Shown: one piece after another, positions 1-8,235 of the stretch
Layout of the letters: every line of letters begins with the position of its first letter
How positions within the stretch are numbered: the first letter of the stretch is position 1
Assembly (NCBI RefSeq): GCF_006007965.1
Contig: NZ_CP040748.1
Span: 2,976,001-3,040,000 of the forward strand
Length of the DNA stretch: 64,000 bases
Source of the DNA: Nocardioides jishulii
Lineage (GTDB): Bacteria; Actinomycetota; Actinomycetes; Propionibacteriales; Nocardioidaceae
Direction: 5' to 3'
Translations under genes and position numbers: made by a program
Notes under the pieces: model-generated
Seen by the model: only the letters and a program-made list of their open reading frames with translations
Databases searched by the model: none
What the model was told of the DNA's origin: nothing

Positions 1-81
1 ATGGTGCTGGAGCGCCTTGGGCAACAGATACACGGCCCACGCCACGGCGAGGGCGACGAAGATCAGTGCGCTGGGGTCCAC
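1..81 (-). CDS. SepX/GlpR-like divisome membrane protein, N-terminal fragment
   Basis: A GTG at 79-81 (reverse strand) opens a frame that runs 27 codons to the window edge without a stop. It reads as a short N-terminus and then one hydrophobic helix (ALIFVALAVAWAVYLLPKAL). This layout, a membrane helix at the extreme N-terminus followed by a basic residue, matches the start of the actinobacterial SepX/GlpR family. In Streptomyces SepX supports septation, and in Corynebacterium GlpR is the membrane receptor of the MoeA-like protein Glp. The upstream neighbours (UGPase, moeA, rimJ-like) are those usually found next to this gene. The rest of the protein lies outside the window, so the call rests on 27 residues plus context. 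Confidence 0.6.
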   Translation of the reverse strand, partial: MDPSALIFVALAVAWAVYLLPKALQHH

Positions 82-193
82 GTGACGAGACTAGATTCGC
101 CGAGGCCGTGTGAAGTGCAACGCGGCAGGTGTGTCGCGCAACTACTGGTGTGACTGTTGTGATTTGTGGTCACCGAGGTCGTGCCGTGCCGCC

Positions 194-811
194 TCACCCG
201 GCGAAGGGGGGCCCGATCTCCCGCGAGCTCCGCAGCCGGGCGAGCATCCCGTCGGGGACCTCCTCCTTCGTCACCGCGTAGATCCGGTGGTCGCGCCAGT
301 CGCCGTCGATGTGCAGGTAGCGCGGCGCCAGCCCGACCTCACGCATCTGGAGCTTCTCCACGACTCGCAACGAGTTGGTGTTCTCGGGGCGGATGCAGAT
401 CTCGATGCGGTGCAGTCCAGCGGTGGTGAAGCAGTGGTCGATCACCAGGGCGACCGAGTGCGGCATCAGGCCGTGGCCCGCCACCGCCTGGTCGATCCAG
501 TAGCCGACGGAGGCCGACTGGGCAGATCCGCGCACGATGTTGTTGACCGTCACCTGCCCCACCAGCGACCCGCCGACCTCGATCACGAAGGGCATCGTGG
601 TGCCCAGCTTCGCCGAACGGTGCAGCCGCCTCACGAGCTGGTTGAAGGCCGAGGGCCGGGGTTCGGTGCCGGCCGGGACGGTGGCCTCCCAGCGCTCGAG
701 CCAGTCGCGGTTGCGGGAACGCGCCTCCATCCACGCCCGACCGTCGCTGCGGGCGATCGGCCGGATCCTGAGCGGACCGTCGACGAGCACGGCAGGCCAT
801 CCCTGAGCCAT
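194..811 (-). CDS. GNAT N-acetyltransferase, RimJ/RimL type
   Basis: The 205-residue product has the GNAT fold of ribosomal-protein alanine acetyltransferases. The core strand VGQVTVNNIVRG is followed by a VGYWID motif, an acetyl-CoA-binding turn (AVAGHGLM) and the RIEICIRPENTNSLRVVEKL segment typical of RimJ/RimL. The substrate cannot be read from sequence; N-terminal acetylation of a protein is likely. It starts at ATG 811, two bases beyond the moaB stop, so it is co-transcribed with the molybdopterin genes and precedes the SepX/GlpR-like gene. That placement matches the rimJ gene of the same cluster in mycobacteria. Confidence 0.85.
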   Translation of the reverse strand: MAQGWPAVLVDGPLRIRPIARSDGRAWMEARSRNRDWLERWEATVPAGTEPRPSAFNQLVRRLHRSAKLGTTMPFVIEVGGSLVGQVTVNNIVRGSAQSASVGYWIDQAVAGHGLMPHSVALVIDHCFTTAGLHRIEICIRPENTNSLRVVEKLQMREVGLAPRYLHIDGDWRDHRIYAVTKEEVPDGMLARLRSSREIGPPFAG

Positions 812-813
812 CC

Positions 814-1314
814 TCAGTCTCCGTCCGTTCGGGGGTGGTCACCTCCGGCGACCTGGTCGACCGCGTGCGCCAGCACGGGGGCCAGCACCGCGAGTCCGTC
901 CTTCACCCCGCCGCGTGAGCCAGGGAGGTTGACCACGAGCGTACGTCCGCAGAGGCCGGCCAGTCCTCGGGACAGCATGGCCGAGGGCACGCCCTGGGCG
1001 ACGCCGTACGCCCGGATCGCCTCGGCGATGCCCGGGACCTCGGCGTCGAGCACCGCACGGGTCGCCTCCGGCGTCCGGTCCGTGGGGGTCAGACCGGTGC
1101 CTCCGGTGGTCAGTACGACCCGCGCGCCAGCGGCGACCGCCTCCCGCAGTGCCTGCTCGACGGGATCCCCGTCCGGCACCACGACGGCGTCCTGGACGGT
1201 GAAGCCCCGGCCGCGCAGCCACTCGACGATCACCGGCCCGGTCTCGTCGGCGTAGACCCCGGCCGCCGCCCGGTTGGAGGCCACCACCACGACCGCCGTG
1301 GGGGCGGCGCTCAT
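814..1314 (-). CDS. moaB: molybdopterin adenylyltransferase/MoaB-type protein
   Basis: The 166-residue MoaB/Mog family protein activates molybdopterin by adenylylation or acts as its close homologue. The hallmark TTGGTGLTPTDRTPEAT loop that binds the pterin phosphate and the PGSRGGVKDGL segment are both visible. The start ATG at 1314 overlaps the moaC stop as ATGA, which argues for translational coupling. A longer frame reading on to position 1914 is only open shadow. Whether it is the MogA-type adenylyltransferase or the MoaB2 paralogue cannot be settled without a tree. Confidence 0.9.
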   Translation of the reverse strand: MSAAPTAVVVVASNRAAAGVYADETGPVIVEWLRGRGFTVQDAVVVPDGDPVEQALREAVAAGARVVLTTGGTGLTPTDRTPEATRAVLDAEVPGIAEAIRAYGVAQGVPSAMLSRGLAGLCGRTLVVNLPGSRGGVKDGLAVLAPVLAHAVDQVAGGDHPRTDGD

Positions 1315-1787
1315 CGGGACCAGTCCCCCGACCTGCCGCCAGCCTTCGACTCCACGCGTACGTCGGTGATCACCGTCGCCTTGTCGACCGCCTTGACCAT
1401 GTCGACGACGGTCAGAGCGGCCACCGAGACCGCGGTCAGCGCCTCCATCTCCACGCCGGTGCGGTCGGTCGTCGAGACCGTGGCGGTGATCTCCACCGCG
1501 TCGTCGGCGACCACCAGGTCGACGGTGACCGACGAGAGAGCCAGCGGGTGGCACAGCGGCACCAGCGTCGGCGTCTGCTTCGCGCCCATGATCCCCGCCA
1601 GCCGGGCGACCGCCAGGGTGTCTCCCTTGGGGACCCCCGCTCCGCGCAGCAGGGCGACGACCTCGCCGCTGACCAGCACGCGCCCGGAGGCCACCGCCGT
1701 ACGCTTCGTGACCGCCTTGTCGGAGACGTCGACCATCCGGGCAGCCCCGGACTCGTCGACGTGCGTCAGTCCCGTTGCCTCGCCCAC
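1311..1787 (-). CDS. moaC: cyclic pyranopterin monophosphate synthase MoaC
   Basis: The 158-residue protein catalyses the second half of cyclic pyranopterin formation in molybdenum cofactor synthesis. Family signatures are all present: N-terminal MVDVSDKAVTKRTAVA, the LCHPL motif, GVEMEALTAVSVAALTVVDM, and the C-terminal KAVDKATVITDVRVESKAGG carrying the catalytic lysines. It starts at a GTG (1785-1787), 23 bases beyond the moeA stop, and overlaps moaB by four bases. Its length is normal for the family. MoaA, MoaD and MoaE are not in this window. Confidence 0.95.
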   Translation of the reverse strand: MGEATGLTHVDESGAARMVDVSDKAVTKRTAVASGRVLVSGEVVALLRGAGVPKGDTLAVARLAGIMGAKQTPTLVPLCHPLALSSVTVDLVVADDAVEITATVSTTDRTGVEMEALTAVSVAALTVVDMVKAVDKATVITDVRVESKAGGRSGDWSR

Positions 1788-1810
1788 GCGTGCCTCCTCG
1801 GCAGTCGTCG

Positions 1811-3052
1811 TCAGAAGTCCTCGTCCAGGCAGAGCACCTGGACCATCTCGCCGGCGCTGACCCCGGTGCTCTCCTCCGGCACCACGACGAGCGCGTTGGA
1901 GGCGGCCAGGTCACCGATCATGTGCGAGCCGTGGCCGCCGACGGGCGTCACCCAGGCCCCACCCCGGTCGGCGCCGTGGACGGCGCGCACGAGCTGGCGC
2001 TTGCCGGGCGTCGAGGTGATCGGCTCGGTGAGGCGGGCGCGACGGGTGGGTCGCGAGGCCGGGCTCTTGCCCATCATCGTGCGCAGCGCCGGCAGCACGA
2101 AGGTCTCGAAGGAGACGTAGGCCGAGACCGGGTTGCCGGGCAGCGTGAAGATCGGGACCTCGTCCTCGCCCACCACGCCGAAGCCCTGCGGACGTCCGGG
2201 CTGCATCGCCACCTTGCCGAACCAGACGGTGCCGAGGCCGCCGAGCGCCTCCTTGACCACGTCGTAGTCGCCCTCGGAGACACCGCCGGAGGTGATCACC
2301 AGGTCGGCGCGCACGAGCTGGTCGCTGAGGGCCTCGGTGAACGAACGTACGTCGTCGGGCACGATGCCGACGCGGTACGCCGTTGCACCGGCCTGTCGGG
2401 CGGCCGCGGCGAGCAGGTAGGAGTTGCCGTCGTAGATCGAGTCGTGGCCCAGCGGCGTGCCGGGGTCGCGCAGCTCCGAACCCGTGGAGATGACGACGAC
2501 GCGCGGTCGGGGACGGGACCTCACGGTGGCCCGGCCGATCGAGGCGAGCAGGCCGAGGTGGCGCGGCCCCAGGACGGTGCCGTGCTCGACGACCAGGTCA
2601 CCGGCCTGCACGGCCTCCCCCGCCCGACGGATGTTGGCCCCGGCGTCGGCGCCACGCTCGATGCGCACGGTGGCGACGCCACGGTCGGTCCACTCGTAGG
2701 GCACCACGGTGTCGGCACCGGCGGGCACGGGCGCACCGGTCATGATCTTGACGGCCGTGCCCGGGGAGAGGGCAAGGTGGGCGGCCCGCCCGGCGCTGAT
2801 CTCGCCGACCACCGGAAGGCGGACGGGGGCGTCGGCGGTGGCACCCGCGACGTCAGCCGCGCGCACCGCGTAGCCGTCCATCGCGGAGTTGTCGAAGCTC
2901 GGCAGGGCGACCTCGGCGACGACGTCCTCCGCGATCGCCATCCCGAACGCCTCCATGAGGGGCAGCGGGAAGTCGGCCAGCGGGCTGACCGAGGAGACGA
3001 TCCGGGAGACCAGCTCGTCGACGCTGGTCACGTCGGAGGGGGCCTCAGGCAT
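1811..3052 (-). CDS. moeA: molybdopterin molybdotransferase MoeA / gephyrin-like Glp
   Basis: The 413-residue MoeA/gephyrin family protein contains the SFDNSAMDGYAVR active-site segment, the PVPAGADTVVPYE strand, and the MPT-binding domain with ISTGSEL, IYDGNSY and TSGGVSEGDYD. MoeA inserts molybdate into adenylated molybdopterin. In Corynebacterium a paralogue in the same neighbourhood (UGPase gene, rimJ and glpR beside it) instead acts with GlpR in cell division. I chose ATG 3052, which overlaps the UGPase stop by eight bases. An apparent extension to 3100 is a Thr-Ala run produced by the repeat at the end of the UGPase gene. The sequence does not show which role, cofactor or division, applies here. 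Confidence 0.93.
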   Translation of the reverse strand: MPEAPSDVTSVDELVSRIVSSVSPLADFPLPLMEAFGMAIAEDVVAEVALPSFDNSAMDGYAVRAADVAGATADAPVRLPVVGEISAGRAAHLALSPGTAVKIMTGAPVPAGADTVVPYEWTDRGVATVRIERGADAGANIRRAGEAVQAGDLVVEHGTVLGPRHLGLLASIGRATVRSRPRPRVVVISTGSELRDPGTPLGHDSIYDGNSYLLAAAARQAGATAYRVGIVPDDVRSFTEALSDQLVRADLVITSGGVSEGDYDVVKEALGGLGTVWFGKVAMQPGRPQGFGVVGEDEVPIFTLPGNPVSAYVSFETFVLPALRTMMGKSPASRPTRRARLTEPITSTPGKRQLVRAVHGADRGGAWVTPVGGHGSHMIGDLAASNALVVVPEESTGVSAGEMVQVLCLDEDF

Positions 3053-4481
3053 GGGCGCCGCCGTCGTTGCCGTCGCTGTTGCCGTCGCTGTTGCCGTCAC
3101 CCAGCACCTCGCCGGCGGCGACCCGCTGCGCGGAGGTCGCCTCGAGCGCCACGTCGCCCTTCAGGCGGACGCCGCGCCCGAAGGTCCAGTCACCCTCGAT
3201 GCGGACCGAGGAGGCCTCGCGCAGTGACGGCGCGCCCTCGGGGAAACGCTTGTCGAACTCGCTCACGAGCTTGTAGTAGTCGCTGTCGAGGTCGACGAAC
3301 GGGACGGTGTCGGTGACCTGGTCGAGCACGAAGTCCTGGCCCAGGTCGTAGATGTCGGAGCGCAGCACCAGCAGGTCGTTGGTGGTCTTGACCGGTACGA
3401 AGCGGTCACGGCCCACCTCGATGGTCCTGGCTCCCTCGAAGACCTCGATGGCCGCGCCCATGGCGGTCTCAATCTGGACGACCTCGGGCGAGGTCGGGTC
3501 GGCGGGGTCGACGGTCTTGACGTTGCGGATCAGGGGCAGCCCCAGGATGCCGCTGCGCTGGGCGAGGGTGTCGCGCATGGCGTGCAGGTCGAACCAGAGG
3601 TTGTTCGTGGAGGTGAACCGGTGCCGGTCCAGGTCGGCCAGCGCCTCCTTGTCGGACTCGAGCGTCTGGGCCGACTCCCGCAGCACGATCCGTCCGTCGG
3701 ACTTGCGGCGGGCGAAGTGGCCGCCCTTGCGGTCGGAGGCGGTGCGGCGCACGGCCTCGATCGCGAAGGGGGCACCCGAGGTCGCGAACCACCCGGCGAC
3801 CCGGGCGTCGGGGACCGCGCCGAGGTTGTCGGAGTTGGAGACGAAGACGTAGCGGTAGCCGGCGTCGATCAGCTGCTCGAGGAGGCCCGAGCCCTGGAGC
3901 GCGGTGTAGATGTCACCGTGACCCGGCGGGCACCACTCGAGGTCGGGGGCAGGGGGCCACGCCACCGGCGTGAGGCCCTTCAGGAGGAGCTTGGGCTCCT
4001 TGTTCTGCAGGAACTCCAGGGGCAGGCCCTCGACCGCCAGGTCGGTGTAGCGGGCGAGCGCGTCGCGGGTGTCCTGCGAGGTGCGGAAGCTGTTCATGAA
4101 GATCAGCGGCAGGGTGGCGCCGTAGGTCTTCCGCAGCTGCAGGACCTGGCGCACGATGATGTCGAGGAAGGAGAGGCCACGGCGCACGCAGAGCAGCGAC
4201 TTGGCCCGGTCCATGCCCATCGAGGTGCCCAGACCGCCGTTGAGCTTGATGACGGCGGTGGCGCGCACGGCGGCGAGCGCGTCCTCGTCGCTGACCTCCA
4301 CGTCGTCGAGCTTCTCCATGTCGAGGGGCTCGATGGAGGACTCCGCGATCATGCCGGTCTCGCCGTGCTCGAGGAGTCGGTAGTAGTGCGCAAAGGTCTC
4401 GATCGCCACCTCGTCGACACCGGCGTCGCGCATCTTGGCGCGGGCGGCCTCCAGGCCCTTGCTCCGAACAGTCGTTGCCAT
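3045..4481 (-). CDS. UTP--glucose-1-phosphate uridylyltransferase, eukaryote-type (UGP) family
   Basis: The 478-residue enzyme makes UDP-glucose from UTP and glucose-1-phosphate. The nucleotide loop KLNGGLGTSMGMDRAKSLL near residue 78 and the downstream FMNSFRTSQDT, LEWCPPGHGDIYTAL and VFVSNSDNLGA motifs belong to the eukaryote-like UDPGP family, not to the shorter RmlA-like bacterial GalU. The C-terminus ends in a degenerate DGNS repeat encoded by 12-base direct repeats that run up to the overlapping moeA start. It heads the leftward operon and diverges from the cyclo-ligase gene over only 23 bases. Confidence 0.93.
   Translation of the reverse strand: MATTVRSKGLEAARAKMRDAGVDEVAIETFAHYYRLLEHGETGMIAESSIEPLDMEKLDDVEVSDEDALAAVRATAVIKLNGGLGTSMGMDRAKSLLCVRRGLSFLDIIVRQVLQLRKTYGATLPLIFMNSFRTSQDTRDALARYTDLAVEGLPLEFLQNKEPKLLLKGLTPVAWPPAPDLEWCPPGHGDIYTALQGSGLLEQLIDAGYRYVFVSNSDNLGAVPDARVAGWFATSGAPFAIEAVRRTASDRKGGHFARRKSDGRIVLRESAQTLESDKEALADLDRHRFTSTNNLWFDLHAMRDTLAQRSGILGLPLIRNVKTVDPADPTSPEVVQIETAMGAAIEVFEGARTIEVGRDRFVPVKTTNDLLVLRSDIYDLGQDFVLDQVTDTVPFVDLDSDYYKLVSEFDKRFPEGAPSLREASSVRIEGDWTFGRGVRLKGDVALEATSAQRVAAGEVLGDGNSDGNSDGNDGGAHA
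3066..3098. repeat. 12-base tandem repeat at the UGPase 3' end
   Basis: The unit gttgccgtcgct is repeated about 2.7 times. It encodes the Gly-Asn-Ser-Asp runs at the UGPase C-terminus and lies just outside the moeA start. Copy-number change would lengthen or shorten the UGPase tail without breaking frame. Confidence 0.8.
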
Positions 4482-4504
4482 ACCTACGATCGTAGGCTGA
4501 TCGC

Positions 4505-5119
4505 GTGACGGACGACGCCTTCCCCCACACAGCGGTCACGGACACCGCGTCGGTGGCGGCCAAGAAGGCGCTGCGCCGCACCCTTCTGGCCGCCCGCGCA
4601 CAACTCGGCCCCGACGAGCTCGAGGCCACCGCCGAGCGCCTCAGCACCCACGTGCTCGCCCTCCCGCAGCTCTCGCCGGGGGCGTGCGTGGCGGCGTACG
4701 TCTCGAGCGGGAGCGAGCCCGGGACCCACGTGCTGCTGGAGCGGTTGCGCGAGGCCGGCGTACGGGTGCTCCTGCCGGTGCTGCTCGCCGACGACGACCT
4801 CGACTGGGCGGAGTACGCCGGCGCCGACGCCCTCGTCGACGGGCTGCGGCGCACCCGGCACCCCAGCACGCAGGCGCTGGGCAAGGACGCGGTCGCCGAG
4901 GCCGACGTGGTGCTCGTGCCGGGCGTCGCGGTCTCGACCACCGGCCACCGGCTGGGGCGGGGCGGCGGCTCCTACGACCGGGCGCTCGCCCGCGTGGAGG
5001 GGGCCTTCGTCGCCGTGCTGCTGCACCCGGGCGAGGTCGGGCAGCGGGTGCCGGTCGAGGCGCACGACCAGGTCGTCGACGCAGCCATCACCCGCGACGG
5101 CGTCCTCCCGCTCGGCTGA
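4505..5119 (+). CDS. 5-formyltetrahydrofolate cyclo-ligase
   Basis: The 204-residue enzyme uses ATP to convert 5-formyl-THF to 5,10-methenyl-THF. An N-terminal KKALRRTLLAAR helix, the VLVPGVAVSTTGHRLGRGGGSYDR block (phosphate/ATP loop) near residues 138-162 and a short C-terminal strand are typical of the family. It begins with GTG at 4505, close to the divergent UGPase start. It converges with the acylase gene, leaving three bases between the stops. Confidence 0.93.
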   Translation: MTDDAFPHTAVTDTASVAAKKALRRTLLAARAQLGPDELEATAERLSTHVLALPQLSPGACVAAYVSSGSEPGTHVLLERLREAGVRVLLPVLLADDDLDWAEYAGADALVDGLRRTRHPSTQALGKDAVAEADVVLVPGVAVSTTGHRLGRGGGSYDRALARVEGAFVAVLLHPGEVGQRVPVEAHDQVVDAAITRDGVLPLG

Positions 5120-5122
5120 GGC

Positions 5123-7783
5123 CTACTCGGTCGGCCTGAGCAGCAACCGGTCGCCGCTCGCCCGGCGTACCTCCTCGCGGCTCCACCGCCACGGCAACGT
5201 GCGCCCCTCGACGTAGGCCTCGACCTGGTCGTCGTAGTGCGCCGAGGCCGGGTGGCCGGACACACCCGTCAGGTTGACCCAGCGCGAGTCGTCGAAGTCG
5301 GCCAGGTCGACCACCATCCGCATCGACGGCGCGGAGGTCACCGTGAAGCCGTCGGTGAGGTCGTACGCCGTCGCGTTGGGCACGGCCCCGCTGCCGCCGA
5401 TGCCGCCGCCGTCGCGGTTGAAGATCCGTTCGACGATCCCGATCCCGGAGGTGCCGAGCGTGGCGTGGGTCAGCTCCAGACGGTGCGCCCTGCCCCACTG
5501 CCAGCGGTCCGGGTTGCGCGCCTGACGCTGCGTCATCTCGTCGCGCGCCTCGACCAAGGCCTTGCGCAGCACGTCGTCTCGCACCTCGACGGTCTCCTCG
5601 GTCTCGCGGTCGTCCCAGAGCACGTGGGTGGGATCGCGCAGGAGGTTCTGGACCACGCTCACCCAGCGCGCGCCGCCGCCGGGGTGGATGCGTGTGCGCA
5701 GGTCGTCATGGAAGGTCAGGGCGAGCAGCCGCTCCCACACGACGTGGAAGTACGCGGCCGCCGCGCTGTCGGCGTCGTCCTGGCCGTCCCACTCGGAGAG
5801 CAGGTCGACCGCCTCCTGGACGTAGGGGTCGAGGCCGTGGATCGACTCCAGGGCGGGCACCAGGGAGGGCGCCAACGGGTTGCGGGCGTCGAGCTGGATG
5901 CGAGTCACGTCGTCGACGGTCAGCTCGCGCTGGTCGACGAGGAGGTCGCGGATGCGCTGGGCGCGGTGGCCATCGTCCCAGTCGTCGGTGAGGAAGTAGG
6001 GGTAGTCGTCGCCGATGACCGCCTGGTTGGCGGTCACGATGAAACCCTCGTCGGGGTTGAGCACCGAGGGCAGCGCCTCGAACGGGACGTACTTCCCCGT
6101 CCAGTCGTTGCGGGTCAACCACCCGGCAGCGGGCGTACGGCCGTCGTGACCAGCCTTGCGCACGGGGATCTTTCCGGGAGCCTGGTAGCCGATGTTGCCG
6201 GCTCGGTCGGCGTAGACCAGGTTCTGCGACGGCACGTCGAAGAGGGCGGCGGCGGCGCGGAAGTCGTCCCAGTCCTGGGCCCGGTTGAGCGCGAAGACGG
6301 CGTCGGCGGTGGCGCCCGGGTCGAGCGCGGTCCAGCGCAGGGCCACCGCGTACGGACCGGCATCTTCCGCACCAGCTGCGTTGGCACCGATCGAGCTCGC
6401 GTCCTGGGAGACGTCGGAGATCAGCGGACCGTGGTCGGTCTCACGGACCCGCAGGGCGAAGTCGTCCTCACCCCGCACCTTGACGACCTCGGTGCGGGTC
6501 CGGAGCGGGCGCGCCTCGCCGCCGTGCCACCAGGAGTCGCCGTCGATGCGCTCCAGGTAGAGGTCGGTGACGTCGGCGCCCAGGTTGGTGAGGCCCCAGG
6601 CGACCTCGGCGTTGTGCCCGATCACGACACCGGGAAAGCCGGAGAAGGTGAACCCGGCGACGTCGAGGGTGCAGTCGTCGGTGACCTGGCGGCAGTGCAT
6701 CCCCATCTGCATCCAGATGCCGGGCTGGCTCGTGCCCAGGTGGGGGTCGTTGGCCAGCAGGGGCTTGCCGCTGGCGGTGCGCGACCCGGCGACCACCCAG
6801 GAGTTGGAGCCGAGGGCGTCGCCGCGTCCCAGCAGCGCGGGCACGGCGTCGACCGCGTCGCGGACGCCGCGCAGGGCGGCACCCGCCTCGCGCGCAGCGT
6901 CGTCGGCGGTGCGGGTGCCCGTCGCGGTGCCGGTGGCGCTCCCGGCGCCGTCGCGGGCGCGGGAAACTGACGGCGCCCGGGCCTCGAACCGCCCATCCGA
7001 GACCTCACCGCCGCGCACGATGGGGAGGTTGCTTCCGAAGTCGTAGTCGGGGTGGAGGGCGGCCACCACGTCGGCGTCGTTGTCCAGCGCCGCCACGGCG
7101 CGGTCGACCTCGTCGTCCATGTTGCCGCGCAGGTCCCATGCCATCGCCTTGAGCCAGGCCAGGGAGTCGGTGGCCGACCACTTCGTCGGGACGTGGTCGA
7201 CCCCGGTCAGTCCGAGCACCGAGTACTCCACCGCGACCTCACCCGGGTCGCGCTGGGCCAGGTAGGCGTTGACCCCGTCGGCGTAGGCGTCCAGCAGCGC
7301 CCGGGTGCCGGAGGAGACGAGCCCCAGCTCCTCCTCCGCGACACGGCGCCAGCCCATGGTGCGCACCATCAGGTCGCTGTCGAGCGCCTCACGCCCGAAG
7401 AGCTCGGCGAGGCGACCGGCCGTCGCGTGACGACGTACGTCCATCTCGAAGAAACGCTCCTGGGCGTGCACGTAGCCCTGGGCGCGGACGAGGTCACGGT
7501 CGGTGTCGGCGTAGATCTGCGGGACGCCGTGCTCGTCGCGCAGGACCTCCACCGCACCCCCGAGGCCGGGGAGGTCTGCCTCCCCGGTGGTCTGCGGCAG
7601 CGGGGCGCGGTAGGTGTTCACGGCGTAGGCCGACAGCGCCACCAGGAGCAGCACCAGCGCCAGCACCAGACCCGTGGTGACGTGGGCCCACGTGGGCCAG
7701 GCGCGGTAGCGCACCCACCACGACGCCTCCGGGACGTGGACTCCGGACGAGGCGTGGGTCACAGGGGCAGTCGGCGTGGTCAT
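5123..7783 (-). CDS. penicillin acylase family (Ntn) hydrolase
   Basis: The 886-residue protein has an N-terminal cytoplasmic stretch, one membrane helix (about residues 38-56), and an alpha chain beginning with VLRDEHGVPQIYADTDRDL. It then has the autocleavage and nucleophile site GSNSW, with Ser326 expected to become the N-terminus of the beta chain. ANDPHLG and FSGFPGVVIGHN motifs follow, as in penicillin G and AHL acylases. A low-complexity Ala-Thr-Gly linker (about 278-300) precedes the cleavage site. The enzyme should sit outside the membrane and cleave an amide. The substrate is unknown and may be quorum-signal lactones or acyl-peptides. It stands alone between convergent and divergent neighbours. 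Confidence 0.9.
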   Translation of the reverse strand: MTTPTAPVTHASSGVHVPEASWWVRYRAWPTWAHVTTGLVLALVLLLVALSAYAVNTYRAPLPQTTGEADLPGLGGAVEVLRDEHGVPQIYADTDRDLVRAQGYVHAQERFFEMDVRRHATAGRLAELFGREALDSDLMVRTMGWRRVAEEELGLVSSGTRALLDAYADGVNAYLAQRDPGEVAVEYSVLGLTGVDHVPTKWSATDSLAWLKAMAWDLRGNMDDEVDRAVAALDNDADVVAALHPDYDFGSNLPIVRGGEVSDGRFEARAPSVSRARDGAGSATGTATGTRTADDAAREAGAALRGVRDAVDAVPALLGRGDALGSNSWVVAGSRTASGKPLLANDPHLGTSQPGIWMQMGMHCRQVTDDCTLDVAGFTFSGFPGVVIGHNAEVAWGLTNLGADVTDLYLERIDGDSWWHGGEARPLRTRTEVVKVRGEDDFALRVRETDHGPLISDVSQDASSIGANAAGAEDAGPYAVALRWTALDPGATADAVFALNRAQDWDDFRAAAALFDVPSQNLVYADRAGNIGYQAPGKIPVRKAGHDGRTPAAGWLTRNDWTGKYVPFEALPSVLNPDEGFIVTANQAVIGDDYPYFLTDDWDDGHRAQRIRDLLVDQRELTVDDVTRIQLDARNPLAPSLVPALESIHGLDPYVQEAVDLLSEWDGQDDADSAAAAYFHVVWERLLALTFHDDLRTRIHPGGGARWVSVVQNLLRDPTHVLWDDRETEETVEVRDDVLRKALVEARDEMTQRQARNPDRWQWGRAHRLELTHATLGTSGIGIVERIFNRDGGGIGGSGAVPNATAYDLTDGFTVTSAPSMRMVVDLADFDDSRWVNLTGVSGHPASAHYDDQVEAYVEGRTLPWRWSREEVRRASGDRLLLRPTE

Positions 7784-7817
7784 CGCTGGACATTCTGCCT
7801 ACCCGAGGTGCTTTATC

Positions 7818-8129
7818 ATGTGCGACGTGCCGACCTACCAATACGCCTGCACCGAGTGCGACCACGCCTTCGAGCAGTTCCAGAGCTTCAGCGACGACGC
7901 GCTGACCGAGTGCCCCCAGTGCCACGGGCGCCTGCGCAAGCTCTTCAACGCCGTGGGTGTGGTCTTCAAGGGATCGGGCTTCTACCGCACCGACAGCCGC
8001 TCGGGTCAGTCCTCCAGCGTCCCTGCTTCCTCGACCTCCTCGGACTCGAGCAGCCCCTCGAGCACCTCGTCGTCAAGCACCTCGACCTCGGGCACCTCGA
8101 GCGCTGCGCCGGCCACCACCGCCAGCTGA
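7818..8129 (+). CDS. FmdB-family zinc-ribbon protein
   Basis: This short protein begins with PTYQYACTEC and continues to ECPQC, giving the two CxxC knuckles of the FmdB regulatory-protein family, followed by VVFKGSGFY. A roughly 35-residue Ser/Thr-rich tail follows. ATG 7818 has a GAGG seven to nine bases upstream. GTG 7827 would give the canonical family N-terminus PTYQY directly and cannot be excluded. The order FmdB, SAF protein, MscL is common in actinomycetes. Function is unknown. Confidence 0.88.
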   Translation: MCDVPTYQYACTECDHAFEQFQSFSDDALTECPQCHGRLRKLFNAVGVVFKGSGFYRTDSRSGQSSSVPASSTSSDSSSPSSTSSSSTSTSGTSSAAPATTAS

Positions 8130-8150
8130 CACCACACACCAGCTGAGCGC

Positions 8151-8174
8151 CGCCGCGCCTGAACAGGCGCGGCG
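8151..8174 (+). terminator. hairpin terminator after the FmdB gene
   Basis: A perfect inverted repeat (CGCCGCGCCTG with its complement) surrounds a two-base AA centre 21 bases beyond the FmdB stop. No T-run follows, which is usual in high-GC actinomycetes. Confidence 0.65.
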
Positions 8175-8235
8175 CCCCCGGCAGCTCTGTGCACGAGTGG
8201 TCCGCTGCCCCGCGACGCTCTTCTAGCGTCGCCGC

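Noticed and set aside
3053..3100. N-terminal extension of MoeA (Thr-Ala repeat)
   Set aside because: It is the antisense-frame reading of the UGPase tandem repeat and has no ribosome site; ATG 3052 fits the family.
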